From Clostridium sp. BSD9I1 (GTDB taxonomy: Bacteria; Bacillota; Clostridia; Clostridiales; Clostridiaceae), in NCBI RefSeq assembly GCF_900185645.1, contig NZ_FYAM01000024.1, forward strand, positions 186,001 through 250,000: DNA of 64,000 bases. The letters run 5' to 3'. Position numbers and translations under genes: made by a program. The notes below the pieces were generated by a model that had not been told where the DNA came from, made no database searches, and saw only the letters and a list, made by a program, of their open reading frames with translations. Positions 16,417-23,525 of this stretch are shown here, piece by piece (position 1 is the stretch's first letter; each line of letters starts with the position of its first letter).

Positions 16417-18804
16417 ATGAGCAACACAAAAATGGGGAAGAAAACAAAGAACACCCGTTTTAAAGTTTTTAAAATTACCATTGTTACTCTCATTTTACTT
16501 TTTGTATTTGGCGCTGTAGCAACTATGGGTGTAGTACTTGCCATGGTAAAGACAGCCCCGCCACTTGATGTAAATAAAGTATTAAGTTTAAATGAACCAT
16601 CAGTAATATATAATGATAGTGGACAATTTATGGATACTGTTATTTCTGATATAAATAGAAAAGTAGTATCTTTTAAAGATATGCCTCAAGATTTAAAAGA
16701 TGCCTTTATTGCTATTGAAGATGAGAGATTTAAAACGCATAGCGGAATAGATATTAGAAGAATATTTGGCTCCACCCTTACTAATATAAGTAATAAACTT
16801 ACAGGAAAACGAGGCCTTCATGGTGCTTCGACTATCACTCAACAGCTTGTAAGAAATACTATGCTTAGTAATGAAGTTAAGATAAAGAGAAAAGTACAAG
16901 AAGCTTATTTATCTTTACAGCTAGAAAAGCAATTAAGTAAAGATCAAATTTTGGAAGCTTATATGAATACTATCCCACTAGGAGGCCCTGCTTATGGTGT
17001 AGAAGCTGCATCACTCCAATATTTTAATAAAAGCGTTTCCAAATTAAGTTTATTAGAGTGTGCATTCGTAGCAGGTCTTACTCAAAGTCCATCTGTATTT
17101 TATAACGCAGTTGTAACACAAAAAAATACTTCTTCATATACAAATAGAACTAAATCAGTTTTAAGTAAACTTCTTGAAAATGGATATATATCTCAAACTG
17201 AATATAGTACAGCATTATCAGATTTAAATAATAAAAAGCTAACTTTTAACTTTACTAGACAAAGTAATAGTCTTAAGTATGAATGGTTTTCTAGAGAAGT
17301 AATAAGAAGAGTAAAACAAGATCTTATGGCTCAATATCATATAGATGAAGATGATGCAAATAGAATGATAATGTATGGTGGACTTAAAATATATTCAACC
17401 ATGAATAAGGATATGCAAGAACATACCCAAACCACTCTAGATAATATGGATTCTATACTTGGCATGAAGTCTAAATATATAGATAAAATAGCTCAACCTC
17501 AGGCTTCTGCAGTTATTATGAATTATCGTACTGGTGAAGTTAAATCTATTATTGGCGGTCGCGGCAATCAGCCTCCTCTTTCCTTTAATAGAGCTACACA
17601 ATTTTATAGAGCTGCAGGATCAAGTATAAAGCCAATAAGTGTATATGGCCCCGCTATAGACTCAAAACTTGCAACCGCTGCTAAGATATATGATGATGCT
17701 CCAGTTCCTGCAGAAATAGGAAGATTTTATCCTGATAATGGTAAGCCTTATAATCCTAGTAATAGCCCTGCTATTTATGAGGGACCTATGACATTAAGAG
17801 AAGCATTAACTAAATCTAAGAATGTTATTTCTGTTCGAATTGAGCATGAATTAAGCCTTAGTACTGGTGCTGATTACGCTAGAAAATTTGGACTTAAAAT
17901 AGATAAAAATACAGATGAAGCAAGTATGGCAGCTATGTCACTTGGACAGCTTGGGGGTAATCCTGGAGTTAGTGGTACTAATACCCTAGCTATGGCTGCA
18001 GCTTATGGAGTGTTTGGAAATGGTGGTATGAAAGTAGATCCTATTATATATACGAAAGTGCTAGATAGAACCGGTAAATCTATATTAGAAAGCAAATTTA
18101 ATTCTACTAAAGTTTTATCTCCACAAGCAGCCTATATTATGTATGATCTTTTAAGAGGCCCTGTTTCTGGAGTAGGTGGTACAGGTACTGCTGCAAACTT
18201 TAGTCCTATGGCACATGGTAAAACAGGTACAACTAATATGTCCATAGATTTATGGTTCACAGGCTTAACCCCTTACTACTCTGCTGCTGTATGGATTGGT
18301 AAGGATGATCATGGAAGTTTTAATGAAAATTATACTTTTGGAAAATATATAGGCAGTAATGATGCTGCAAAGCTTTGGGGAATTATTATGCAAGATGCAC
18401 ATAAAAACTTAGCATATAAAGAAATACCTATGCCTTCTGGGATTGTTCAAGTTCCTATATGTACAGTTACAGGAAAAATTCCTACAGATGCATGTCCTTC
18501 TACCACTATTCGTAATGAACTATTTATAGAAGGTACTGTACCTACTGAAATATGCGATTATCATATTAGAGTTCCTGAGGAAAAACCTGATGAAACTGAT
18601 ACGGATTCAAAAGATGACACAGATAAAGGTAACATAGATAAAGATGAAAATTCTTCAGATTCAAATAATGATTCTGGTGATGATACCAATACTGATACAA
18701 ATACAGATGAAGGTAATACCAATGATAATAGTACTCCATCAGATAACACTGATTCTAATAATAAGGTTATTAATAACTTCATTAAACCTAAGGGCAAGAA
18801 ATAA
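16417..18804 (+). CDS. Class A penicillin-binding protein (PBP1A-like)
   Basis: A bifunctional peptidoglycan synthase. It has a cytoplasmic N-tail, a membrane segment at about 18-44, a GT51 glycosyltransferase domain with EDERFKTHSGID (from residue 101), GASTITQQLVRN and AYMNTIPLGGPAYG, and a transpeptidase domain with the SxxK motif in AAGSSIKP and KTGTT. The last 90 or so residues are an acidic Asp/Asn/Ser/Thr-rich tail ending KPKGKK, probably unstructured and extracellular. AGGAGGAAAATT precedes the ATG. It is transcribed alone, converging on the spoVA genes. Confidence 0.95.
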   Translation: MSNTKMGKKTKNTRFKVFKITIVTLILLFVFGAVATMGVVLAMVKTAPPLDVNKVLSLNEPSVIYNDSGQFMDTVISDINRKVVSFKDMPQDLKDAFIAIEDERFKTHSGIDIRRIFGSTLTNISNKLTGKRGLHGASTITQQLVRNTMLSNEVKIKRKVQEAYLSLQLEKQLSKDQILEAYMNTIPLGGPAYGVEAASLQYFNKSVSKLSLLECAFVAGLTQSPSVFYNAVVTQKNTSSYTNRTKSVLSKLLENGYISQTEYSTALSDLNNKKLTFNFTRQSNSLKYEWFSREVIRRVKQDLMAQYHIDEDDANRMIMYGGLKIYSTMNKDMQEHTQTTLDNMDSILGMKSKYIDKIAQPQASAVIMNYRTGEVKSIIGGRGNQPPLSFNRATQFYRAAGSSIKPISVYGPAIDSKLATAAKIYDDAPVPAEIGRFYPDNGKPYNPSNSPAIYEGPMTLREALTKSKNVISVRIEHELSLSTGADYARKFGLKIDKNTDEASMAAMSLGQLGGNPGVSGTNTLAMAAAYGVFGNGGMKVDPIIYTKVLDRTGKSILESKFNSTKVLSPQAAYIMYDLLRGPVSGVGGTGTAANFSPMAHGKTGTTNMSIDLWFTGLTPYYSAAVWIGKDDHGSFNENYTFGKYIGSNDAAKLWGIIMQDAHKNLAYKEIPMPSGIVQVPICTVTGKIPTDACPSTTIRNELFIEGTVPTEICDYHIRVPEEKPDETDTDSKDDTDKGNIDKDENSSDSNNDSGDDTNTDTNTDEGNTNDNSTPSDNTDSNNKVINNFIKPKGKK

Positions 18805-18841
18805 AAGATTAAGATGCTATTTAGCATCTTAATCTTTTATT
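18803..18841. terminator. Bidirectional terminator between the PBP and spoVAE genes
   Basis: AAAAGATTAAGATGCTA pairs with its complement over about 17 bp around a one- to three-base loop, followed by TTTTA. The stem includes the stop codons of both converging genes. Confidence 0.8.
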
Positions 18842-19199
18842 TCTTTGTTTTTGGATTAAATAATAATGCCATTATGTATCCAAATATTATAGCTGCACTT
18901 ATCCCTCCTGCTGCTCCTTTTATTCCTCCCGTGAATGCCCCTATTAATCCTTTTTCATTAACTTCTTTTATTGTAGCCTTAGCTAATGAATACCCAAATC
19001 CAGGCAAAGGCACTGTTGCACCTGCTTTGCCGTATTTAACTATAATATCATAAACATTTAAAGCTCCAAGTATTACTCCTATAGTTACAAAGCTAACAAG
19101 TATTCTCGCTGGAGTAAGTTTTGTAGTATCCATAAGTATTTGTGCAATTACACATATTATTCCTCCAACTACAAATGCATTTACATAATCCATATTCAC
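18837..19199 (-). CDS. spoVAE: Stage V sporulation protein AE
   Basis: The 120-residue membrane protein has four hydrophobic segments and the family motif ATVPLPGFGYSLAKATIKEV, closely related to SpoVAC. SpoVA proteins form the inner-membrane channel that imports dipicolinic acid into the forespore and releases it at germination. The GTG at 19199 has GGAG eight bases before it and overlaps the spoVAD stop (GTGA), giving translational coupling. It is the last gene of the spoVAC-AD-AE operon. Confidence 0.95.
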   Translation of the reverse strand: MNMDYVNAFVVGGIICVIAQILMDTTKLTPARILVSFVTIGVILGALNVYDIIVKYGKAGATVPLPGFGYSLAKATIKEVNEKGLIGAFTGGIKGAAGGISAAIIFGYIMALLFNPKTKK

Positions 19200-20230
19200 G
19201 CTTTATCTCCTCCAGTACCATATTCTATAGATACGGCATGAGCAATACCTGGTATACTCTCACCTTGAAGTGAAGACGTCGTGCTTAACAGAGCTCCTGT
19301 TGAAACCAATAGCACCCTCTTAAATTTTCCTTTACGCATGTTTTTATATATATATCCACTAGCTACTACCGCTGAGCATCCACATCCACTTCCACCAGAA
19401 TCAGTCTTTTGCCTTTCATTATCAAATATCTCTTCTCCGCAATCTATATAATTAGAATACATATCATACCCATATTCTTTTAAAAGCTTTTGAGTAATTT
19501 CTCTACCAATTTTCCCTAAATCCCCTGTAGCTATTAAATCATAGTCTTGTGGAGTTCTCCCTGTATCCTTAAAATGCCGATATATAGTTGAAACTGCTGC
19601 TGGTGCCATAGCTGCTCCCATATTATTTGCATCCTTTATACCATAATCCTTGACTTTGCCAATAGTTACGTAAGTAATATATGGATAATTGCCTTCTCTA
19701 GCAAGCACCATTGATCCAGATCCAGTCACTGTCCATTGGGCTGTAGGCGGCCTCTGATTTCCAAATTCTAACGGATATCTAAACTGTCTTTCTGCTGCAG
19801 AGAAATGGGATGATGTAGCTGCTATAACATTCTTTGCAAACCCTCCGTCCATTGTAATAGATGCCATACATAATGATTCTGTCATTGTAGAACAAGCACC
19901 ATATAATCCTATAAAGGGAATTTCTAAATCTCTAGCCGCAAAAGTGGATGATATAATCTGATTTAATAAATCTCCTGCAAATAAAAAGTTGATGTCCTGA
20001 GGTTTTAATTTGGCTTTCTTTATACTTTCTGTTATAGATGTATATAATAAAGTACTTTCTGCCTTTTCATAACTATCTTCACCATTTAGATCATCATCTA
20101 AAATTAAATCAAAATAATCTTTAAGTGGTCCATCTCCTTCTTTAGGTCCAACTACACTAAAAGTTGAAATTATTCTAGGTTTGCTTTCTATTTTCAATGT
20201 CTGCTTTCCTATCAACTTTAATTTATCCAA
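19196..20230 (-). CDS. spoVAD: Stage V sporulation protein AD
   Basis: SpoVAD has a thiolase-like fold and binds dipicolinic acid at the spore inner membrane. The sequence shows GLYGACSTMTESLCMASITM (thiolase-like active-site region), NQRPPTAQWTVTGSGSMVLA and DSGGSGCGCSAVV. The frame is open to a GTG at 20242, which lies inside the ribosome binding site. I prefer the TTG at 20230, giving MDKLKLIGKQTLKIES (344 residues), which fits other family members. It sits about 20 bases after spoVAC and overlaps spoVAE. Confidence 0.93.
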   Translation of the reverse strand: MDKLKLIGKQTLKIESKPRIISTFSVVGPKEGDGPLKDYFDLILDDDLNGEDSYEKAESTLLYTSITESIKKAKLKPQDINFLFAGDLLNQIISSTFAARDLEIPFIGLYGACSTMTESLCMASITMDGGFAKNVIAATSSHFSAAERQFRYPLEFGNQRPPTAQWTVTGSGSMVLAREGNYPYITYVTIGKVKDYGIKDANNMGAAMAPAAVSTIYRHFKDTGRTPQDYDLIATGDLGKIGREITQKLLKEYGYDMYSNYIDCGEEIFDNERQKTDSGGSGCGCSAVVASGYIYKNMRKGKFKRVLLVSTGALLSTTSSLQGESIPGIAHAVSIEYGTGGDKA

Positions 20231-20252
20231 GGCTAACACCACCCTCTTTTAT

Positions 20253-20708
20253 CTATAACATTTTAAAAAAGTAATATATAATTCCTATAACTACTGAACT
20301 ACTTATTCCATATACAAGCACTGGTCCAGCAATAGTAAACATCTTAGCTCCTACTCCAAATACATAACCTTCTCTTTTAAATTCCATAGCAGGAGAAACA
20401 ATAGAATTGGCAAAACCAGTTATAGGTACTACTGTACCTGCTCCTGCATAGCTTGCTATTTTATCGTATATTCCGAGTCCAGTCAGAAAAGCTCCTATAA
20501 ACACCATAACTATTGCTACATAAGTACCTACTTCTTCGCTGGGTACTCCCATATTTATAAAGAAATTATTAAAAAACTGTCCCACATCACATATAAGTCC
20601 ACCTATTATAAAAGCATACACACAATTTTTAACTAAATTATGCTTTGGTTCAGCTTGAACAGAAATCTCATCAAATTTCTGTTTAACTTCTTTCTCAGTT
20701 TTTTTCAT
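20253..20708 (-). CDS. spoVAC: Stage V sporulation protein AC
   Basis: The protein has 151 residues from the ATG at 20708, which has GGAGGGG before it; the frame runs on to 20738 without support. There are four membrane segments and the conserved AGAGTVVPITGFANSIVSPA. SpoVAC is a membrane subunit of the DPA channel and in Bacillus behaves as a mechanosensitive channel. It is the first gene of this spoVA operon; spoVAA and spoVAB are absent, as is usual in clostridia. Confidence 0.95.
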   Translation of the reverse strand: MKKTEKEVKQKFDEISVQAEPKHNLVKNCVYAFIIGGLICDVGQFFNNFFINMGVPSEEVGTYVAIVMVFIGAFLTGLGIYDKIASYAGAGTVVPITGFANSIVSPAMEFKREGYVFGVGAKMFTIAGPVLVYGISSSVVIGIIYYFFKML

Positions 20709-20725
20709 AAAATCCCCTCCGATAC

Positions 20726-20756
20726 TTATTTTGTGCATAAAAAGATTTTTAATTCA
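20726..20756 (-). promoter_or_regulatory. Possible SigG-type promoter of the spoVA operon
   Basis: On the minus strand TGAATTA (20750-20756) and CAAAATAA (20726-20733) are spaced about like the -35 and -10 boxes of forespore SigG promoters (GHATR, CATNNTA), each with a mismatch. SigG control is known for Bacillus spoVA. The call rests on weak boxes. Confidence 0.35.
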
Positions 20757-20796
20757 AAAAAGAAGTAATAGGATAATTCTCTTATCCTATTACTTC
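20755..20796 (-). terminator. Terminator at the end of the spoIIA operon
   Basis: A perfect 15-bp stem, GAAGTAATAGGATAA with its complement, has a five-base loop and is followed by six T on the minus strand. The sigF stop codon lies inside the stem. It separates spoIIA from spoVA. Confidence 0.9.
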
Positions 20797-21542
20797 AATT
20801 TTTCTTTCATTACTTTAAGTACCTTTTTTTCTATTCTTGAAACTTGAACTTGGCTTATTCCAAGCATCTTCGCTACCTCTACTTGAGTTTTATCTTTAAA
20901 GTATCTAAGCATTATTATTTGCCTGGATTTTATATCTAAAGTTCCTATAACTTCTTTTAAAGCAAGCCTATTTACCAGTTCTGAGTCTTCTTCATAATTA
21001 TCACTTATCTTATCTATAAGCATAATAGGTGCACCATCTTGCTGATGTATGGTGTCATATAAATACTGCATACTATTTGCTGATTCTGTAGCAAATATAA
21101 TTTCTTCTTTTTCTACACCAGAATAATTGGATAACTCCTCTAAAGTAGGTTCTCTATTTAATTCTTTAGTAAGTGCCTCCTTATCATAATGTAATTTTCT
21201 AGCTGTTGTTTTTACGCTTCTACTTACCTTAATCATTCCATCATCTCTTATAAATCTTTTTATTTCACCCATTATCATAGGAACAGCGTAAGTAGAAAAT
21301 TTTACTCCATAGCTAGCATCAAAATTATTTACTGCCTTTACTAGCCCCATACATCCAATTTGATATATATCCTCATACTCATATCCTCTATTTAAAAATT
21401 TCTTAGTTATGGCTGATACTAAAGGTAGATTTATTTCTATTAGCTTATTTAAGGCATTTTTATCTCCTTTTCGTGCTTTTTCAACGAGCTCTAGGTTTTC
21501 TTCATAACCATACGTACTCCTGTTTACTGCTTCTTCACTCAT
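20790..21542 (-). CDS. sigF: RNA polymerase sigma-F factor
   Basis: This is the first forespore-specific sigma factor (SpoIIAC). Region 2 shows YEDIYQIGCMGLVKAVNNFD and KFSTYAVPMIMGEIKRFIRD; region 4 ends with an HTH, TQVEVAKMLGISQVQVSRIE. I start it at the ATG at 21542 (250 residues), where AGGTGA sits six bases upstream; the GTG at 21551 lies in that site. It is the third gene of spoIIAA-AB-sigF and nearly touches spoIIAB. Its activity is held by SpoIIAB until the septum forms. Confidence 0.97.
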   Translation of the reverse strand: MSEEAVNRSTYGYEENLELVEKARKGDKNALNKLIEINLPLVSAITKKFLNRGYEYEDIYQIGCMGLVKAVNNFDASYGVKFSTYAVPMIMGEIKRFIRDDGMIKVSRSVKTTARKLHYDKEALTKELNREPTLEELSNYSGVEKEEIIFATESANSMQYLYDTIHQQDGAPIMLIDKISDNYEEDSELVNRLALKEVIGTLDIKSRQIIMLRYFKDKTQVEVAKMLGISQVQVSRIEKKVLKVMKEKLK

Positions 21543-21551
21543 AATATTCAC

Positions 21552-21980
21552 CTAACTTATAGCTCTGAAAGTTTTTTTCATTATTATTTTAGTTCCCTTG
21601 CCCTTTTCAGACTCTACCTTTAAACCATCCATAAAAGACTCCATAACAGTAAATCCCATACCTGAACGTTCTAAATCTGGTCTTGAAGTATATAATGGCT
21701 GCATGGCAAGTTCTATATTATCTATTCCCCTGCCATCATCATGAATTATTATGGTAAGTTCTCTGTTCTTAATATAAGCTTCTATTTTAACAGTCCCATC
21801 CTTACTTTCATATCCATGTATAATTGAGTTAGTTACCGCTTCTGATACTGCAGTCTTTACATCAGTCAATTCATCAATAGTGGGATCTAATTGAGATGCA
21901 AAAGCTGCCACTGCAACTCTAGCAAAGCTTTCATTTTGTGACTTACTTGCAAATTCTATTTTCATAACATTATCATACAT
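21552..21980 (-). CDS. spoIIAB: Anti-sigma-F factor SpoIIAB
   Basis: A GHKL-fold serine kinase and anti-sigma factor of 142 residues. The ATP-binding boxes are visible: N box [14 protein letters not shown]1 DDGRGID, G2 RSGMGFTVM. It binds SigF and inactivates SpoIIAA by phosphorylating it. The start at 21980 has GGGGGGAAAG upstream, and the gene follows spoIIAA after 15 bases. Confidence 0.97.
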   Translation of the reverse strand: MYDNVMKIEFASKSQNESFARVAVAAFASQLDPTIDELTDVKTAVSEAVTNSIIHGYESKDGTVKIEAYIKNRELTIIIHDDGRGIDNIELAMQPLYTSRPDLERSGMGFTVMESFMDGLKVESEKGKGTKIIMKKTFRAIS

Positions 21981-21995
21981 TATACTTTCCCCCCA

Positions 21996-22331
21996 TTAAA
22001 TATTTTCTAATGCTTCTTCATTTGTTTTAAATAACTTTATTATTTTAAACATACCTGATAATTCAAAAACTCTATTTACATTGTCATTTACATTTGTAAT
22101 GCATATCTTCCCACTTTTATAATTCATTTTTTTATATCTTCCAATTACTACACCTATGCCTGAGCTATCCATGAAAGAAACATCTGAAAAATCTAGTATA
22201 ACCTTGCTCACATCATCTTTATCAATACGGTTATCTATTTTATTCCTAACTTCTTCTGCACTATGATGGTCTAATTCTCCTGCTAAACAAACTAATAATT
22301 TATCATCTACATTTTCAAATTCTAAATACAT
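21996..22331 (-). CDS. spoIIAA: Anti-sigma-F factor antagonist SpoIIAA
   Basis: A STAS-domain protein of 111 residues that frees SigF by binding SpoIIAB. The phosphorylation loop is FMDSSGIGVVIG, with Ser57 expected to be the phosphorylated residue. The frame continues to 22370, but the ATG at 22331 has GTGGGGGGAAA right before it and gives the usual N-terminus MYLEFENVDDKLLVCLAGEL. It is the first gene of the spoIIA operon, behind a SigH-type promoter. Confidence 0.96.
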   Translation of the reverse strand: MYLEFENVDDKLLVCLAGELDHHSAEEVRNKIDNRIDKDDVSKVILDFSDVSFMDSSGIGVVIGRYKKMNYKSGKICITNVNDNVNRVFELSGMFKIIKLFKTNEEALENI

Positions 22332-22381
22332 ATATTTCCCCCCACTTATGTAAATTTGTGCAATTCTCATTTATAATTAAC

Positions 22382-22410
22382 TTATTCTACATATTACATA
22401 ATTTTCCTCC
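22382..22410 (-). promoter_or_regulatory. SigH (Spo0H)-type promoter of the spoIIA operon
   Basis: On the minus strand GGAGGAAAA (22402-22410) matches the SigH -35 consensus RNAGGAWWW, and GTAGAATAA (22382-22390) matches the -10 consensus RNNGAATWW, with an 11-base spacer. It ends about 50 bases before the spoIIAA start. The AGGAGG is not a ribosome binding site, since the ATG after it is followed at once by TAA. SigH control of spoIIA is established in Bacillus. Confidence 0.75.
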
Positions 22411-22512
22411 TTTTTTATGGGATTTTTTATTTTTCCACTAAGATATTTTTTCATATACTGTTTAAATTTAATCTTCTTGCCACATATTTAAATCATTGTT
22501 ATAATATTTTTG

Positions 22513-22541
22513 TTGTATTGCATGATTTATATGTCTATAAA
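22513..22541 (+). promoter_or_regulatory. SigA-type promoter of speE
   Basis: TTGTAT at 22513-22518 and TATAAA at 22536-22541 have a 17-base spacer. The predicted transcript would begin just before the inverted repeat in the speE leader. Confidence 0.45.
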
Positions 22542-22545
22542 TCAT

Positions 22546-22570
22546 AACATCTCAATATATTTGAGATGTT
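22546..22570 (+). promoter_or_regulatory. Perfect dyad in the speE 5' leader
   Basis: AACATCTCAA, five bases, then TTGAGATGTT: a perfect 10-bp inverted repeat about 30 bases before the speE start. There is no T-run, so it is not a normal terminator. It could be an operator or an RNA hairpin. The same ACATCTCA/TGAGATGT arms recur at 47438-47458. Confidence 0.55.
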
Positions 22571-22601
22571 TAATATTTATATTACAGGAGGTACTACTTA
22601 T

Positions 22602-23429
22602 ATGGATTTATGGTTAAAAGAAGGTCAAATATCAGATGCTGTTATGACTTATAAAATAAAGGAAACGTTAGTTACAAAGCAAACAAAGTATCAAGATCTT
22701 GCTATTGTGGATACTTATGCTTTGGGAAGAATGCTAGTATTAGATGGCATAGTTCAAACTACTATAAATGATGAGTATGTTTATCATGAAATGATTGCCC
22801 ATATTCCACTATTCACTCATCCAAATCCTAAAAAGGTATTAGTTGTAGGTGGTGGAGATGGAGGAGCAATACGTGAAATATTAAAGCATCCTTCCATAGA
22901 AAAAGCTGTATTATGCGAAATAGATGAAGATGTTGTAAATGAATGTAAAAAATATCTTCCAGAAATAAGCTGTGCGCTAGATGATGCAAGATGTGAAGTT
23001 TTCATAGGGGATGGAATTAAATATGTTCATGAGCACAAAAATGAATTTGATGTTATAATAGTTGATTCTACTGATCCATTTGGAGCAGCCGAAGGACTAT
23101 TTGGAGGAAGCTTTTATAAAGAAATATACGAGTGCTTAACTGAAGATGGAATATTTATTGCACAAACTGAAACACCTTTCTATCTTCCAGATGTAGTGAA
23201 AAGAGTTTATGATGATGCCAAATCAACTTTCCCCGTTACTAAGTTATTTATGGCAGCAATACCTACATATCCATCTGGATACTGGAGTTTTACAGTAGGT
23301 TCTAAAAAACATGATCCAGAAAATGCAACTGTTCCAGAGAATCTTTCTTTTGAAACAAAATACTACACTCCAAGATTACATAAGGCTTCTTTTGTACTCC
23401 CTAAATTTGTAGAAGAATTGCTTAAATAG
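22602..23429 (+). CDS. speE: Spermidine synthase (polyamine aminopropyltransferase)
   Basis: Transfers an aminopropyl group from decarboxylated SAM to putrescine. The protein has 275 residues. Motifs include [20 protein letters not shown] (nucleotide-binding loop), the catalytic Asp region [20 protein letters not shown] and [14 protein letters not shown]. The frame is open to 22566; the ATG at 22602 has ACAGGAGG upstream and gives the conserved [19 protein letters not shown]. No speD is in the window; a SpeA-like decarboxylase is 29 kb away. It is followed by a terminator. Confidence 0.95.
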   Translation: MDLWLKEGQISDAVMTYKIKETLVTKQTKYQDLAIVDTYALGRMLVLDGIVQTTINDEYVYHEMIAHIPLFTHPNPKKVLVVGGGDGGAIREILKHPSIEKAVLCEIDEDVVNECKKYLPEISCALDDARCEVFIGDGIKYVHEHKNEFDVIIVDSTDPFGAAEGLFGGSFYKEIYECLTEDGIFIAQTETPFYLPDVVKRVYDDAKSTFPVTKLFMAAIPTYPSGYWSFTVGSKKHDPENATVPENLSFETKYYTPRLHKASFVLPKFVEELLK

Positions 23430-23432
23430 TTA

Positions 23433-23464
23433 TAAAAGAAAGTCCCTTAGGGGCTTTCTTTTAT
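23433..23464 (+). terminator. Terminator after speE
   Basis: AAAAGAAAGTCCC and GGGGCTTTCTTTT form a stem with a short loop and end in a T-rich stretch just past the speE stop. Confidence 0.85.
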
Positions 23465-23525
23465 ATAAACTTAATATTTATATTCAATTTCACATAATAG
23501 TTGTGAACTACCCATTGCTAGATTC

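Noticed and set aside
18561-18832. Overlapping ORFs on both strands opposite or within the PBP tail
   Set aside because: They arise from the low-complexity GAT/AAT/ACT repeats of the acidic tail and have no ribosome binding site.
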